A stretch of 64,000 nucleotides of DNA from the NCBI RefSeq assembly GCF_036588685.1, contig NC_086381.1, positions 64,921,436 to 64,985,435 of the forward strand. Direction: 5' to 3'. The DNA is from Mytilus trossulus (taxonomy: Eukaryota > Mollusca > Bivalvia > Mytilida > Mytilidae). The position numbers and the translations under genes were made by a program. Below, one piece after another: positions 33,956 to 45,170 of the stretch. The notes below the pieces were generated by a model that was not told the origin of the DNA, searched no databases, and saw only the letters and a list, made by a program, of their open reading frames with translations. How positions within the stretch are numbered: position 1 is the stretch's first letter; each line of letters opens with the position of its first letter.

Positions 33956-34505
33956 CCAATGTGGCGTCACATATTTTCTAAATTCTTCATGACGTCAAAA
34001 TTTTACGGTCACTTTTGTGATTTTCACTGTTGATTTCTACTTTTTTCTTCTACAGCACATTTGTAACTTTCTACATTTCTTTTCATTGTGTTCAACTTGT
34101 TTACAAATAGCCTTTTATTGACAGGTTACCGGGAGTTAAACTCGGGGGCTTGATATGGATTTCGGGGGCTGATATCGATATCGGCCCCGAGGGTTGATAA
34201 CCAACATTGACTTCCGGCTATTATTGGCCATGCAAAAACGTACATATCAGTTAAAAAGAAGTATAATAGTAAGATTACGGAATAAGGAAACTATCCAAGA
34301 AGAGTTCAGGATACACATTTTTACTATTTTATTTTTGGTCATATAGCTCTTCACTTGTTTTGTTTCTAATAAAGCCTTTTGTTACAATATTTGGCTTTTA
34401 GCGTTCCTGATGAAGGTAAATGCAGAAATGTGCTTAGGATGCATTGAATTTATGTCACGTGTTGTTTTCATTTTTTAAAAAGATTACACGAGCTTTAATG
34501 ATCAT

Positions 34506-34790
34506 TGGTGGCCGAGTGGATTGTGTTGTCGAATTATTGTATTCCTAGTCTGTCAACACTGAGGTTGTATGTTCGAATACAGCACGTGGCAGGACCGATT
34601 GACTCCATATTTTTTTTGATTAGGATACTCAGGTGGTTCGCTCTCGTTTCCTCCACCAATACAAACTGACAGCAACGAAATATACCAATTGTTGAAGGTC
34701 GTACGGTGACCTATAGTTGTTAATTTCTTATTCATTTTGTCTCTTGTGCAGAGTTGTCCCATTGGCAATCCCATACCACATCTTCTTTTT
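34506..34790 (+). repeat. tRNA-headed SINE with R1-type tail
   Basis: The head has a Pol III A box (TGGCCGAGTGG, about 34510) and B box (TGTTCGAATAC, about 34569), like a class II (Leu/Ser-type) tRNA. The body has CAGGTGGTTCGCTCTCGTTTCC. From about 34690 the text becomes R1 3' sequence (GGTCGTACGGTGACCTATAG ... ACCACATCTTCTTTTTTA). Either the SINE shares its tail with R1, or it inserted next to an R1 end. Confidence 0.6.
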
Positions 34791-35057
34791 TATTATAATT
34801 CTAATTGTGGCGTTTAACACCAGAAGTTTATCAATCAATCAATCACGAGCTTGAATGTTCCCTCTGCTGTACTGGTCGTGCATGATTAAATTCTTGATCA
34901 GATTTCACTACATCACATAAAACTAACAGCATTAATAAAAGGCCAGATGAACACGTACAATACGGACATGCAACCCATAGATTAAATTCCATACACCAAA
35001 TACTGGGAAACAGATCTAAACACAAAACTCAACATGTTTATGGTTTTATTGATAAAT

Positions 35058-35258
35058 CAGGCCGTTAGTTCTCTCGTTTGAATTGATTTACAATTGTCAT
35101 TTCGAGGCCTTTAATAGCGCTGTCTGCGGTATTCGGTTTGTTCATTGTTGAAAGTCGAAGTGTATGGCGACCTTTAGTTGTTAACTGCTACGTCATTTGA
35201 TCTCTCAGACTCTGGTGGAGACTACTTTCATTAGCAATAATACCCATTCTTCTTGTCA
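35058..35258 (+). repeat. R1 dispersed repeat
   Basis: AATCAGGCCGTTAGTTCTCT, ATTTCGAGGCCTTTAATAGC and a diverged end AATACCCATTCTTCTTG. Confidence 0.7.
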
Positions 35259-35434
35259 CATTGACTGATTCACCATGAAATGTGACAAAGGTCAGATTAA
35301 GCGATCGGACAGTTATACACCACATGTTGATCTATTGCTAAGGCAGATCCAGAGGGTGTGCTGTTGGGAAAATTGGATTAATTATATAGGTAATCACTGA
35401 AGCATAACTGGAGCGGAACCCCCTTAGGTCAGTC

Positions 35435-35480
35435 AGTGCACCCCCCCCCCCCCCCCCCCCCACCCCCCCACACACACACA
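35435..35480 (+). repeat. Poly-C / CA simple repeat
   Basis: A C-tract of about 22 bases, interrupted, followed by (CA)n. This is a likely site of assembly or slippage error. Confidence 0.8.
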
Positions 35481-35524
35481 CTTTTTATGAAATGTTTTGG
35501 ATTCGCCATTACAAGTAAATATTA

Positions 35525-35905
35525 AAAAGGATGATTGACAATGAGACAACTCTCACCAAGATCCCAAATGACACAGAATTTAAAACTTATAGGTCATCGT
35601 ACGGCCTTCAACAACGAACGAAGCCCATATCACACAGTAATCTATAAAAGGCCTCGGAAATGACAAATGTAAAACAATTCAAATGAAAAAACTAACGACT
35701 TCATTTATGAAAAAAAAATGAACGAAAACCAAATATGGTCACATCGACCACTGAATTATTGGCTCCTGACTTGGGACAGGCACATACATACAGAATGTGG
35801 CGGGGTTAAACATGCTATAGTGGGATCCCAACCCTACCCTTAACCTAAGACAGTCGTGTAACAGTACAACACCAGACCAAACTATAAAAATCAGTTGGAA
35901 AAAAG
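35525..35905 (-). repeat. R1 dispersed repeat, long copy
   Basis: Runs from GGATGATTGACAATGAGACA through CATCGTACGGCCTTCAACAA to GGCTCCTGACTTGGGACAGG and GTGGCGGGGTTAAACATGCT. The GGCTCCTGACTT module is also present in R2 (about 18660), so R1 and R2 share a downstream segment. Confidence 0.75.
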
Positions 35906-36164
35906 GCTGAACTCATCAGATGGATACAAATAGAAAACCATCTAACAAAAACTGACATCACATTATAGTTGAGATATTGCTTATAGTATCTGAAAAACAG
36001 ACCAGAGCACAAAAACCTTACATAGTCCAAAGAATTATGAAAATGAGGTCACGGTCAAAGAAACCGGTCAGATTGATATGTTCATTTTACAAGCAATTCA
36101 AACACCACATTTAGCAGACATAACTGCTTATAGTATTATTGATACGGACCGATGCTATGCATTA

Positions 36165-36420
36165 TGGGTTTGCTCATTGTTGTTTGATTGGTGTTTAACG
36201 CCACTTGGTGTATTATTGGCAATTACGTGGCGGTTAGGCGAAGGAAACCGGAGAGAACCACCGACCTTCGTCAGGAAAACTGACAATGCTTGTCAATTAA
36301 GATTGAAGTCGAGCACCTGCAACATGCGTGGTACGAAGTCACCACCTCGATCAGTATTAACAGGCTAGCGACCCAGTAGTTTAAAATACTAGTTAGACAA
36401 CTCTGTCATCGGTGGTCCAT
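36165..36420 (-). repeat. SINE related to the copy at 34506, minus orientation
   Basis: Contains GGTGTTTAACGCCACTTGGT, GGAGAGAACCACCGACCTTC, TCAATTAAGATTGAAGTCGA and TAACAGGCTAGCGACCCAGT, the reverse of the bivalve tRNA-type SINE body and head as I recall it. The head is diverged. Confidence 0.55.
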
Positions 36421-36469
36421 GCTCATTGTTAAAGTCTGAGTAGTTACATATACCTGTAGAGGGTTATAT

Positions 36470-36695
36470 TCGTGGGTGTAAAATTTCGCGATTTTCATTG
36501 AAAAAAAGGTATACGAAACATTTTGTCGGTTATTAATTTTGCGGATTCAAAACCCCCCCTTTTTTTTATCAATATCTGTTCATTTTTTTAATTTTTTAAT
36601 CACTTTTTAATTACGGGAATTCGTTTTGGCGATATGGTTCTGTCCGGGAAAAAAGGCGAAAATTTACACCCCATAAAATAACCATCTGTACGGTA
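36470..36695. repeat. Possible MITE with TTCGCG/GGCGAA interior
   Basis: GGTGTAAAATTTCGCGATTTTC near 36477 and GGCGAAAATTTACACCCC near 36652 are inverted, enclosing a C/T-rich tract. Edges are not defined. Confidence 0.4.
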
Positions 36696-36790
36696 AATGC
36701 ATTTTGTCTCTGGTGGAGTTTTCTCATCGGCAATACTACCACATCTTTTTCTATCTATTTGCGCAACATTTACCTTCAATCATCACTTTA

Positions 36791-36825
36791 CCTTTTATTG
36801 ATAATTATTAATTATCAATAAAAGG
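36791..36825. repeat. Perfect palindrome, 17-bp arms
   Basis: CCTTTTATTGATAATTA, one central T, then its exact inverse; 35 bp in all. Confidence 0.9.
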
Positions 36826-37032
36826 AGGTCAGGTAAACTTTTGTCGGTCATGTACTTGGACTCAGACTAGGACAATAAACAGAAGACAGACGGAATCTCC
36901 ATAACATAAAGCATCTATGATATGCAAGGTATGAAGCATAAAGATTTTCTTCCGTCAGAAAAACATAGCCAAGTTACTGCAATGAGTTTACGTCAGACAT
37001 CGCTGAATTGTAATCCATATTTTGGACATAAA

Positions 37033-37225
37033 TTAGGCCGTTAGTTTCCTCGTTTGAGTTGTTTTACATTGTAATTTCGAGGCCTTTAATAGCTGACTAT
37101 GCGGATTGGCTTTGCTCAATGTTGAAGGCAGTACGGTGACCTATAGTTGTTAATTTCTGTCACGTCATTTTAATCTCTCGTGAAGAGTTGTCTCATTGGC
37201 AATCATACCACATCTTCTATTTTAT
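37033..37225 (+). repeat. R1 dispersed repeat
   Basis: AATTAGGCCGTTAGTTTCCT ... GGCAGTACGGTGACCTATAG ... CATACCACATCTTCTATTTT; close to the family consensus. Confidence 0.8.
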
Positions 37226-37377
37226 ATTTGCATTTTCGGGCGAGACAACAACCAAAAATATAACAAAAAATATTTAATATACAGGAATTATATATTAACA
37301 AAATAAAGTTGCCAATAGAGCAACAAATCTACACTATTGTCTCTGTTTATAACAGTAAAGTGCTGATTTTGCATCAT

Positions 37378-37452
37378 TCACCATAATCCAAATTCGTTGT
37401 CATCTTCCATAACTAACTTGAGATCGATGTCCTGTATCCATCTTGTTTTGGC
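37378..37452 (-). CDS. Orphan last coding exon, gene unknown
   Basis: The acceptor TTCTTTTTCAG/GCC opens 24 codons (AKTRWIQDIDLKLVMEDD..., ending FGLW) then TGA at 37378-37380. The other two frames give shorter reads ending in stops. Upstream exons would lie at higher coordinates on the minus strand; none could be assigned. A short acidic tail ending in tryptophan is plausible protein, but the call rests on splice pattern and composition. Confidence 0.4.
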   Translation of the reverse strand, partial: AKTRWIQDIDLKLVMEDDNEFGLW

Positions 37453-37817
37453 CTGAAAAAGAATTAAATCTGATGAAATTGGAATACCGATACGTATAAA
37501 AAATAGTTATATATATTTCAGACGGTCATAATACTCAGTTTCTAAAGAAGTATCATACCAAAACTCTATAAACCCTGTTCTTAAACATTAGTTTTGAAAA
37601 TTTCACCCCAAAATTTAATGTGTTTTTTATAACTTTATTGGGGTATAAGGCGTACTTTATTGTGGTATAAGGCGAAACGTATTCTGATATGACGAGTTTC
37701 AGCGAATCCCGTTTAAAATGTGCGGACGATGCAAGTGGGCATATAAAAAAGATAATTCGAATAAAAACAAAAGACACCAACCTTAATCAAGTAATTTATC
37801 AAATAAAATTAAAGGAA

Positions 37818-39612
37818 ACCAGATGCTCCGCAGGGCGTAGCTTTATACGACCGCAGAGGTTGAACCCTGAACAGTTGGGGCAAGTATGGACACAACATTC
37901 AAGCTGGATTCCGCTCTAAATTTGGATTGTGATTAAATAGTTGACACAGCATAGGTTTCTGACACAGAATGAATGTGTTCTAATGAACTTAAAATTTTTG
38001 TTTTCTCTTAAAGCAATTCACTAGGCTGTTGAATATTAATCCTCTCAAAAAAATGTTTGAAGAAATTTTCTTTTTATTTATGAAATTTCAAATGAGAAAA
38101 ATTGAACCCAATTTTTTAATCACATCCCCCTTTCCCTTATTCCAAAACTAATTTCAATTAAAATTTTCTAATGGAGTTTGCAACAATTACTACTCATTTA
38201 AATACATCATAAAATATTAAGATGTAAAAAAACTGCTTGTTATCACTGAATGGTAAAGATTATTTAAATTTATCAGTTGGTAGTAAAAAGTGAATATACA
38301 TTGTATATTGTATATAACAAAGATTTAAGTTGATTCTGGACAAAGAAAGATAACTCCAATTAAAAAAAATTCTTGCAGATATTTCTTGCTTACTATACTG
38401 GACAAAGAAAGATAACTCTTAATTAAAAAAAATTTGCTATTTCACAATATTGTGAAATTAGATATTTCTTGCCATTGCACAATACTGTGAAATTGAAAAG
38501 ACTTGCTATTGCACAATACTTAATATAATAATTTTAGATCCTGATTTGGACCAACTTGAAAACTGGGCCCATAATCAAAAATCTAAGTACATGTTTAGAT
38601 TCAGCATATCAAAGAGGCCCAAGAATTTAATTTTTGTTAAAATCAAACTTAGTTTAATTTTGGACCCTTTGCAATTTAATTTAGACCAATTTTAAAACTG
38701 GACCAAAAATTAAGTATCTACATACACAGTTAGATTTGGCATATCAAAGAACCCCAATTATTCAATTTTTGATGAAATCAAACAATGTTTAATTTTGGAC
38801 CTTGATTTGGGCCAACTTGAAAACTGGGCCAATAATCAAAAATCTAAGTACATTTTTAGATTCAGCATATCAAAGAACCCAAAGGTTTCAATTTTTGTTA
38901 AAATCAAACTAAGTTTAATTTTGGACCCTTTGGACCTTAATGTAGACCAATTTGAAAACGGGACCAAAAATTAAGAATCTACATACACAGTTAGATTCGG
39001 CATATTAAAGAACCCCAATTATTCAATTTTGATGAAATCAAACAAAATTTAATTTTGGACCCTTTGGGCCCCTTTTTCCTTAACTGTTGGGACCAAAACT
39101 CCCAAAATCAATACCAACCTTCCTTTAATAGTCATAAACCTTGTGTTTAAATTTCATAGATTTCTATTTACTTATACTAACGCTATGGTGCGAAAACCAA
39201 GAAAAATGCTTATTTGGGTCCCTTTTTGGCCCCTAATTCCTAAACTGTTGAAACCAAAACTCCCAAAATCAATCCCAACCTTTCTTTTGTGGTCATAAAC
39301 CTTGTGTCAAAATTTCATAGATTTCTATTAACTTAAACTAAAGTTATAGTGCGAAAACCAAGAAAATGCTTATTTGGGCCCTTTTTGGCCCCTAATTCCT
39401 AAAATGTTGGGACCAAAACTCACAAAATCAATACCAGCCTTCCTTTTATGGTCATAAACCTTGTGTTAAAATTTCATAGATTTCTATTCACTTTTACTTA
39501 AGTTAGAGTGCGAAAACTAAAAGTATTCGGACGACGACGACGACGACGACGACGCCAACGTGATAGCAATATACGACGAAATTTTTTTCAAAATTTGCGG
39601 TCGTATAAAAAT
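37818..39612 (+). mobile_element. R8 element, full-length copy (~1.8 kb)
   Basis: Starts ACCAGATGCTCCGCAGGGCG; TTTATACGACCGCA near the left end is matched by TTGCGGTCGTATAAA at the right end. 38530-39070 is a tandem of ~140-bp and ~275-bp units ending TTTAATTTTGGACC. 39080-39510 holds three ~150-bp units (GGGACCAAAACTC ... GGTCATAAACC ... GTGCGAAAACCAAG). A (GAC)n run lies at 39528-39553. No transposase; the 78-aa ORF at 39508 translates the triplet run. Confidence 0.7.
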
Positions 39613-40578
39613 CACAAAGAACTGCATAGAAAACTATATATTGAGAAGTCGCACATTTATACTGTACTACATAAAATGACAAACGTCACTGCTTTCTGTC
39701 GTGTTGCCATACCCTTAATTGTGTTATGCAAGACAATCCAATAAACCAGATTATCCTGTAACGACTTCAAAGAACAGCCTAATCAAACAGTAAGCTAAAT
39801 AAAAATCATCTCTGATATCTTGTTGTTGCGTAATAATTGCTGTCACTTAGAGTTTTCTTGATAAGATTCATATCTTCTTATCTTCTATTGTTTTCATCAT
39901 TAATTAATCACTCCTCGTTAATGTAACGTACTCTTAGCTGTAAAGTGCATTTGACGTATAAAACTGCATGTGAAAAATATTTATATCACAACTCAAAGAT
40001 GCAGAGTACCGTCATAAACTGAGTAAAGGGTTCTTGGTCAATAAACTTTATTTAGTGCTCGAAGTGCAAAATATGTGGCCAAAACCCCAAATCCAGTAAT
40101 ATGATTAGTTGAATTCTGAGTCGGAGTATGACAATTGTACTCCAAATTTTTGTGTCTAGATATTCTTGAATTTTCCTTAGGTAAAAGGAGGGAGTTGCTT
40201 AAATAAGGTAATTGTTGAGACATTCGGCATGGCGTCAAACTAAAACTTCACGGCAGTTGGAGTTGACCGGAGTTATACCAAGCAGTTGACCGTTGGAATT
40301 GGGAAGTCTTGGGACGTATGATATTGCTTTTCTTGAGTAATACAGATACTCTGTCGTCACAATTGGAGAAGCTAGGGGTATTCGTATTCACAGAAGTCTC
40401 GTCTTATGAGCGTAATTTTCCAGCATATAAAATATTCGGAGAGTTCGATTGATGCGTGCTAATATTGCATTTTTCTAGTGTGAATTGTGACCTCGTTCAC
40501 AAAACATTGCCTGATGAAAACAATTGAGTATAAAATATAAGATCAAACGAAAACGTGTGTATGTTCAAGAGTATAATA
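39613..40578. other. No firm gene; one weak minus-strand ORF
   Basis: A minus ORF at 40038-40238 (66 codons, MTPCRMSQQLPYLSNSL...) ends within an AATAAA-containing stretch (ACTAAATAAAGTTTATTGA). There is no domain and no splice support, so it is not called as a gene. Confidence 0.3.
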
Positions 40579-40737
40579 CAGGGGCGGATCCAGCCATTTT
40601 AAAAAGGGAGGGGGGGGTCCTAACCCAGGACAAAGGGGGGGGGGGGTTCCAATTACATGTCCCCATTCAAATGCATTGATCGTCCAAAAAAAGGGGGTTC
40701 CAACCCCCGGACCTCCCCCCCTCTGGATCCGCGCCTG
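40579..40737. mobile_element. R4 MITE with TAATA duplication
   Basis: 159 bp, CAGGGGCGGATCCAG to CTGGATCCGCGCCTG, TAATA at 40574-40578 and 40738-40742. Close to the family consensus. Confidence 0.82.
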
Positions 40738-40742
40738 TAATA

Positions 40743-41815
40743 CTATCCTTATTTGTAAAAATAGGCCAGTAGGAATCTATCAAATTTATCAAATTTAATG
40801 ATTTTATTTTGAATGTATAACACGTTTTCTGATCGGCTGCATTATATAGTAAGGAATGACAAATATTTTTACAGCCTATTCGAAATAACCTCAAAAATGT
40901 GGTACACACTTTCACATAACTGGGAAGTGTGCACCACATTTTTGCGGTAATTGCAATGCTTCAATAGACAGCAGATAAAAATAGAGAAACTGTTAGTGTC
41001 TCATTTATTTCGTCCTAACTAAAATTAATTTGTGCCACGAGTAATTTGGAGTTCGTTCATCTGTTATTGATTGAGATTTTATTAAAAAAATTTAAAAATT
41101 GGTACGAACTTGAAAATTGAAATTAGATGAAAACGTTGAAAAATTTGGACAAAACTAGAATAAGTAACATCAGACTGGTTATCAATTGTAGTATTATGTA
41201 GCCAATATTGTGAAACAGCTTTAATAAATATATTGTCTCTTATATAATATTTACATTGTTGAAGATTGATTCAATTTTGCAATAACGGCTGTTGCTCTTT
41301 GTTTATTTTTTCTTTTAAGCTCTTTGATTTTATGTAATAAATAACTACACCATAATCATCATGCCTTTTTCATTTGATACATGTTAACACCCAAAAAAAC
41401 TCATTAATGATTTTGTTAACATAAATAATTCAGTTTCATTCCACTGCGTTGGGAGAAAATCGGACACCGAGAAGGAGTGAGTTATTCGAGTTATGTATTT
41501 GTAAGATGCAAGAGTTAATCAAACAAAAAGTGCATGATCAATTGTTCTATTTAAGATATAAAGCCAGGTTTCCAATACAGTAGCCAGTATATAGCAGGTG
41601 CGGATCCTAAATTTGTTTCTCCAGACACTGAATATGTATGGCCAACAGGAGAAAATCCATTTATATTTGGGGTTTTATGCTAAATACATCTTACGCGGTT
41701 ACACGAAGTATAAAAGTCATTGAAACTTGATGAACGAAGAGATCATCCATTTCCGTACTGAAGTATTTAACCGCAATTTGGCACAGAGGGCGCATTATTT
41801 AAAGGGGTATCAGCT
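40743..41815. other. No feature seen
   Basis: AT-rich intergenic DNA. GTGTGCACCACATTTTTGCG (about 40926) and AAAAATGTGGTACACAC (about 40893) form a small inverted repeat at its left. Confidence 0.35.
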
Positions 41816-42725
41816 ATATATATATTTCTCTAACTCTATGGAAATTTATCCCTTTCCGAACCCATTGTATAACAAAATTTAATCAACGTGTGGTTGCTGG
41901 TGATCTCAAAAGATCATTGGATGATTTTGAGGGTCATGACCTTTTTAGCTAACTGAATGAATCAAAATATGATAACAAGTGTTAATGAAATTGACAACTT
42001 CGTGCAATGTGAAAGGCACTCGAAGGGGATTTTCGGTTAACAAAAAAAGAAAATGTTTTTAAATCATTAGAGAAACAGATTCTTACATGGTTACTCGTGG
42101 TTTATCGGATTTATCCAATCTCGATAGTTAAATTATAAATTTTAAAGTCCTCGCCGAGGCGGCTCGGACTTTAAAATTGATAATTTAACTATCTCGATTG
42201 GATAAATCCGATAATCCACTGGTATCAATGTAAGAATCTATATAAATCCGATAATCCACTGGTATCAATGTAAGAATCTATATAAATCCGATATATAGAT
42301 TCTTACATTGATACCAGTGGATTATCGGATTTATCCAATCGAGATAGTTAAATTATCAATTTTAAAGTCCGAGCCGCCTCGGCGAGTACTTTAAAATTGA
42401 TAATTTAACTATCGAGATTGGATAAATCCGATAATCCACGAGTAACTATGTAAGAATCTGTTTCTCTAATGATTAAAAAGACATTTTCTTTTTTTGTTTA
42501 CCGAAAATCCCCTTCGAGTGCCTTTCACATTGCACGGAGTTGTCAATTTCATTAACACCTGTTATCATATTTTGGTTCATCCAGTCAGCCAAAAAGTTCA
42601 TGACCCTTAAAATCATCCAATGATCTTCTGAGATCACCAGCAACCACACGTTGATTATATTTTATTTATACAATTGGTTCGAAAAGGGATAAATTTCCAT
42701 AGAATTAGAAAAATAATATATATAT
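41816..42725. mobile_element. Foldback element, ~0.9 kb, arms of about 430 bp
   Basis: The left arm starts about TTTCTCTAACTCTATGGAAA; the right arm ends with its inverse at about 42660-42720. The arms pair along nearly their whole length (GGTTGCTGGTGATCTC, GCACTCGAAGGGGATTTTCG, TTAGAGAAACAGATTCTTAC). Each arm contains its own ~100-bp hairpin around CTCGCCGAGGCGGCTCGGAC. Near the centre a 40-bp unit is duplicated (42201-42240, 42241-42280). No ORF; no target duplication fixed. Confidence 0.85.
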
Positions 42726-43711
42726 TGTGATCAATTTTATTTAGCAATCGCCATTGGCAGTCAGCAGGGTTAAAGAACATCAGCTGTTCGACCTGTTAGT
42801 CAAATGCGTTTTGTTTAAATATACTTCTTCACTTTTTTGGTCTTTTGGAAAATGTTGGTTGTGCTGTATTTAGACCCTTCTACAAAATGTACAACGAAAT
42901 TTGTTTGACATGCAAACGTAAAAAACTTGCGGTTTTTATCCAACGCAATCATAGGTTTGAACGTACTTTTCAATTTAGACTCGTTTATACGGGATGCTCT
43001 TTTTAAAAATATTTTTTGTTTCTATCATTAACGAAATTAAAATAATGAAATAATAATAAGCTTTAGTTCAATTCCCGTCACTTGCAAGTGAAGAATTTGA
43101 CATAATTGAATCCGTTTTCAAGGGACCTTCAATTTAACCCATCAGCTAAAGATTGGTTACGAATGTATTAGTCCCGTCGATCGTCTTCTGAGGTAATGAC
43201 TCATTTCGATAGTTCATTAGAAAGCGTCAACGAAATGTTGATATATATTAACAACTTGCAACGAAACTGAGTAACTATGTTCTCGATCTCTCTCTGTAGC
43301 TTTTTAACTAGGACTGTAATTTTGTTCAAGTTTAAGGTTTATAAGGTCAACTAAGATTCAACTTCCCGAACTTTTTTTTATTTCTTCACATCTATTTTCA
43401 TTTGAGAAAGCCAGTTATTCAAACAAAAAAATCTGTTTTGTTTATCAGTTTTTCAAATGCGTTTATTATCATATCTATCAAGTTTGTCTATTTAGTTTAC
43501 CTATAATTGAAGGTCACTAACCCTTTAACATGTAAGTGCATGTGTATTTTATAAAGGTGAAAAATACATTTAAAATGGTGAACTCAGGGAGAAAAGGTAG
43601 ACGGTACCTGGAGTCGGGATGTGGGACAACTCTGTACTTTCTCTTACTCCGTTTTAGTGTCTTTCTATCTGTATTCTAATTTCTTTTCAATGTCAAATTT
43701 CGGAATAAAAT
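42726..43711. other. No feature seen
   Basis: Intergenic AT-rich DNA without ORFs or recognised repeats. Confidence 0.35.
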
Positions 43712-43880
43712 GAAACTGAGACAGGAAAACGGGAAATGTGTTAAAGAGACAACAACCCGACCAAAAAGCAGAAAGTAGCCAATGGTCATCAATGGGCATA
43801 TTACAGTATAACACAGAGAAAATTCCGCACCCAGGGGAGGGCTTCAGTTTGTCCCAGGCTAAACAGATAAACCAAAATGT
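43712..43880 (+). repeat. R2 dispersed repeat
   Basis: ACTGAGACAGGAAAACGGGAAATG, AAAGAGACAACAACCCGACC, CCGCACCCAGGGGAGGGCTT. Confidence 0.65.
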
Positions 43881-44435
43881 TTACTGAAAGTATACCCCTT
43901 CAAATCTTTTTGTATTGATATATCATAACATGCAAAATACACACAGTAAAGAAAAAAACAAATGTTTTGTTCATGACCCCGGGTCACTCAGTAAAATGAT
44001 CTAGATAGAAGACAATTCGCCACGCAATATCAAACCTTTTAATAGCGTTAATTGATGAGCATATATAATTAATTTTTTATTCGTTGAATAAACTATCATT
44101 GAATAAAATTAAAAACGCTTGTACATTTCACCGACGTGTTAATTGCAATATTTTAAGCATGCGCGCAAAAGGGGGGTTGGATTCTGGTGAACAGCTCAAA
44201 TCGCTGCAATAACTGCATTGCCATATGTACTTTTCACTGTTGCGTCATCCCTTGTCAAGAAAATGAAAAAAATATAATAAACATGTGAAATTAATGCGGT
44301 TGATGACAGATAAAAAATCGAACGAAAACATTCAACATCTGTTACCAATTTGTAAACAATTCTCTCGTGATATCCGTGGTGCATATGTTAATAAATTCCT
44401 TTCAAATTAGACATGCAAAAATAACATACCTTCGT
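43881..44435 (-). other. 3' region of the NUPR1-like gene
   Basis: Exon 1 of the NUPR1-like gene ends at a donor, ACGAAG/GTATGT (44430), 6 nt after its stop, so a 3' UTR exon should lie here. A weak candidate begins after TTTTCTTGACAAG (about 44260). Confidence 0.3.
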
Positions 44436-44648
44436 TTATTTTCCATCTTTTTTTGTGTCTTTTTGGTTTTGTGAATTATTCATCAATTTTTGAGTGGCTT
44501 TTCGGGTATGGCCTGCGGGGTCTGGGTGCACATGCTGTTCCGACTCCTTTTTCGTACGTCCTTTGCCCCCGTGGTGACCAGAAATTTTGTCCTGTTTCAT
44601 ATTATATTCGTCATATTCGTCCAAATACTTTTCATCAGCGTCAGCCAT
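44436..44648 (-). CDS. NUPR1: NUPR1-like nuclear protein (p8 family), 70 aa
   Basis: ATG 44648 to TAA 44436, a single coding exon. NUPR1 is a small, disordered, stress-induced chromatin-binding protein of the HMG-like p8 family. Visible here: an acidic/tyrosine N-terminus (DEKYLDEYDEYN), a glycine-rich hinge (HHGGKGRTKKE) and a basic C-terminal half with P-A-G-H-T-R-K-A-T-Q-K-L and an N-S-Q-N stretch ending K/D-rich. The order K-G-R-T-K-(R/K)-E ... P-x-G-H-x-R-K ... K-L-x-N-S is the family signature, and 70-80 residues is the usual size. A consensus donor (GAAG/GTATGT) six bases after the stop implies an intron in the 3' UTR. The symbol denotes family membership; NUPR1/NUPR2 orthology is not resolved. 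Confidence 0.85.
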   Translation of the reverse strand: MADADEKYLDEYDEYNMKQDKISGHHGGKGRTKKESEQHVHPDPAGHTRKATQKLMNNSQNQKDTKKDGK

Positions 44649-45038
44649 TGTTAGAGCTTATTCAATATATGTATATCAACTATATTGAGACGTGGCAGGT
44701 GACTTACAGTTCACTTTGTTTACAATCGTGACTAAACATAAAATATATTTCATTGGATCGCTTTAAACCATATGTTACATTTCCCGCCAAATATAAAAAC
44801 TTTGTCCAAATTACATAAGACGGATACCAATATATGGACGGAAAATTTATATTTATGAAGAATAACGAAATGAGTTAAATGATTAATGAATAAATATCAG
44901 TCCGCAGATTTCACAAATCTTTTGGTCAGTATTAATTGCAATGCGTAAAATTATATATATTATATATATTTCGGTATTGGTCGTTTTTCACGTAATCTTT
45001 GATTAATTCGATTATATAGGTCCCAAATGTATCATAGT
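44649..45038. other. Between NUPR1-like and the small membrane-protein gene
   Basis: Should contain the NUPR1-like promoter and the 3' UTR of the gene ending at 45039. No TATA box or poly(A) signal fixed. Confidence 0.3.
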
Positions 45039-45170
45039 TTATCTATTGGTTGCTAGGTAAACAACAAATCCTATTAATATTCCAATCACCATGACAATCA
45101 CGATGAAAAAACAAATTAGTCCAAATCTTTGTTGCACTTGTCTTCGCTTGTCCGGCAGCAAAATTTCAAT
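45039..45170 (-). CDS. Exon 2 of the 56-aa membrane protein gene
   Basis: Acceptor TTTCAG/ATTGAA; 43 codons plus stop; contains the whole transmembrane segment. Confidence 0.7.
   Translation of the reverse strand: MEILLPDKRRQVQQRFGLICFFIVIVMVIGILIGFVVYLATNR

Noticed and set aside
34506-34590. Functional tRNA gene
   Set aside because: A and B boxes are present, but the acceptor stem does not close and SINE body follows; it is a SINE head.
38530-39510. Regularly spaced repeats considered as a CRISPR-like array
   Set aside because: Units are adjacent tandem copies of ~140-150 bp without unique spacers, within a dispersed eukaryotic repeat.
39508-39744. Arginine-rich ORF
   Set aside because: Translation of the (GAC)n/(ACG)n run at the end of R8.
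40038-40238. 66-codon minus-strand ORF ending near AATAAA
   Set aside because: The poly(A)-like motif overlaps the last codons; no domain or splice support, so chance is likelier.
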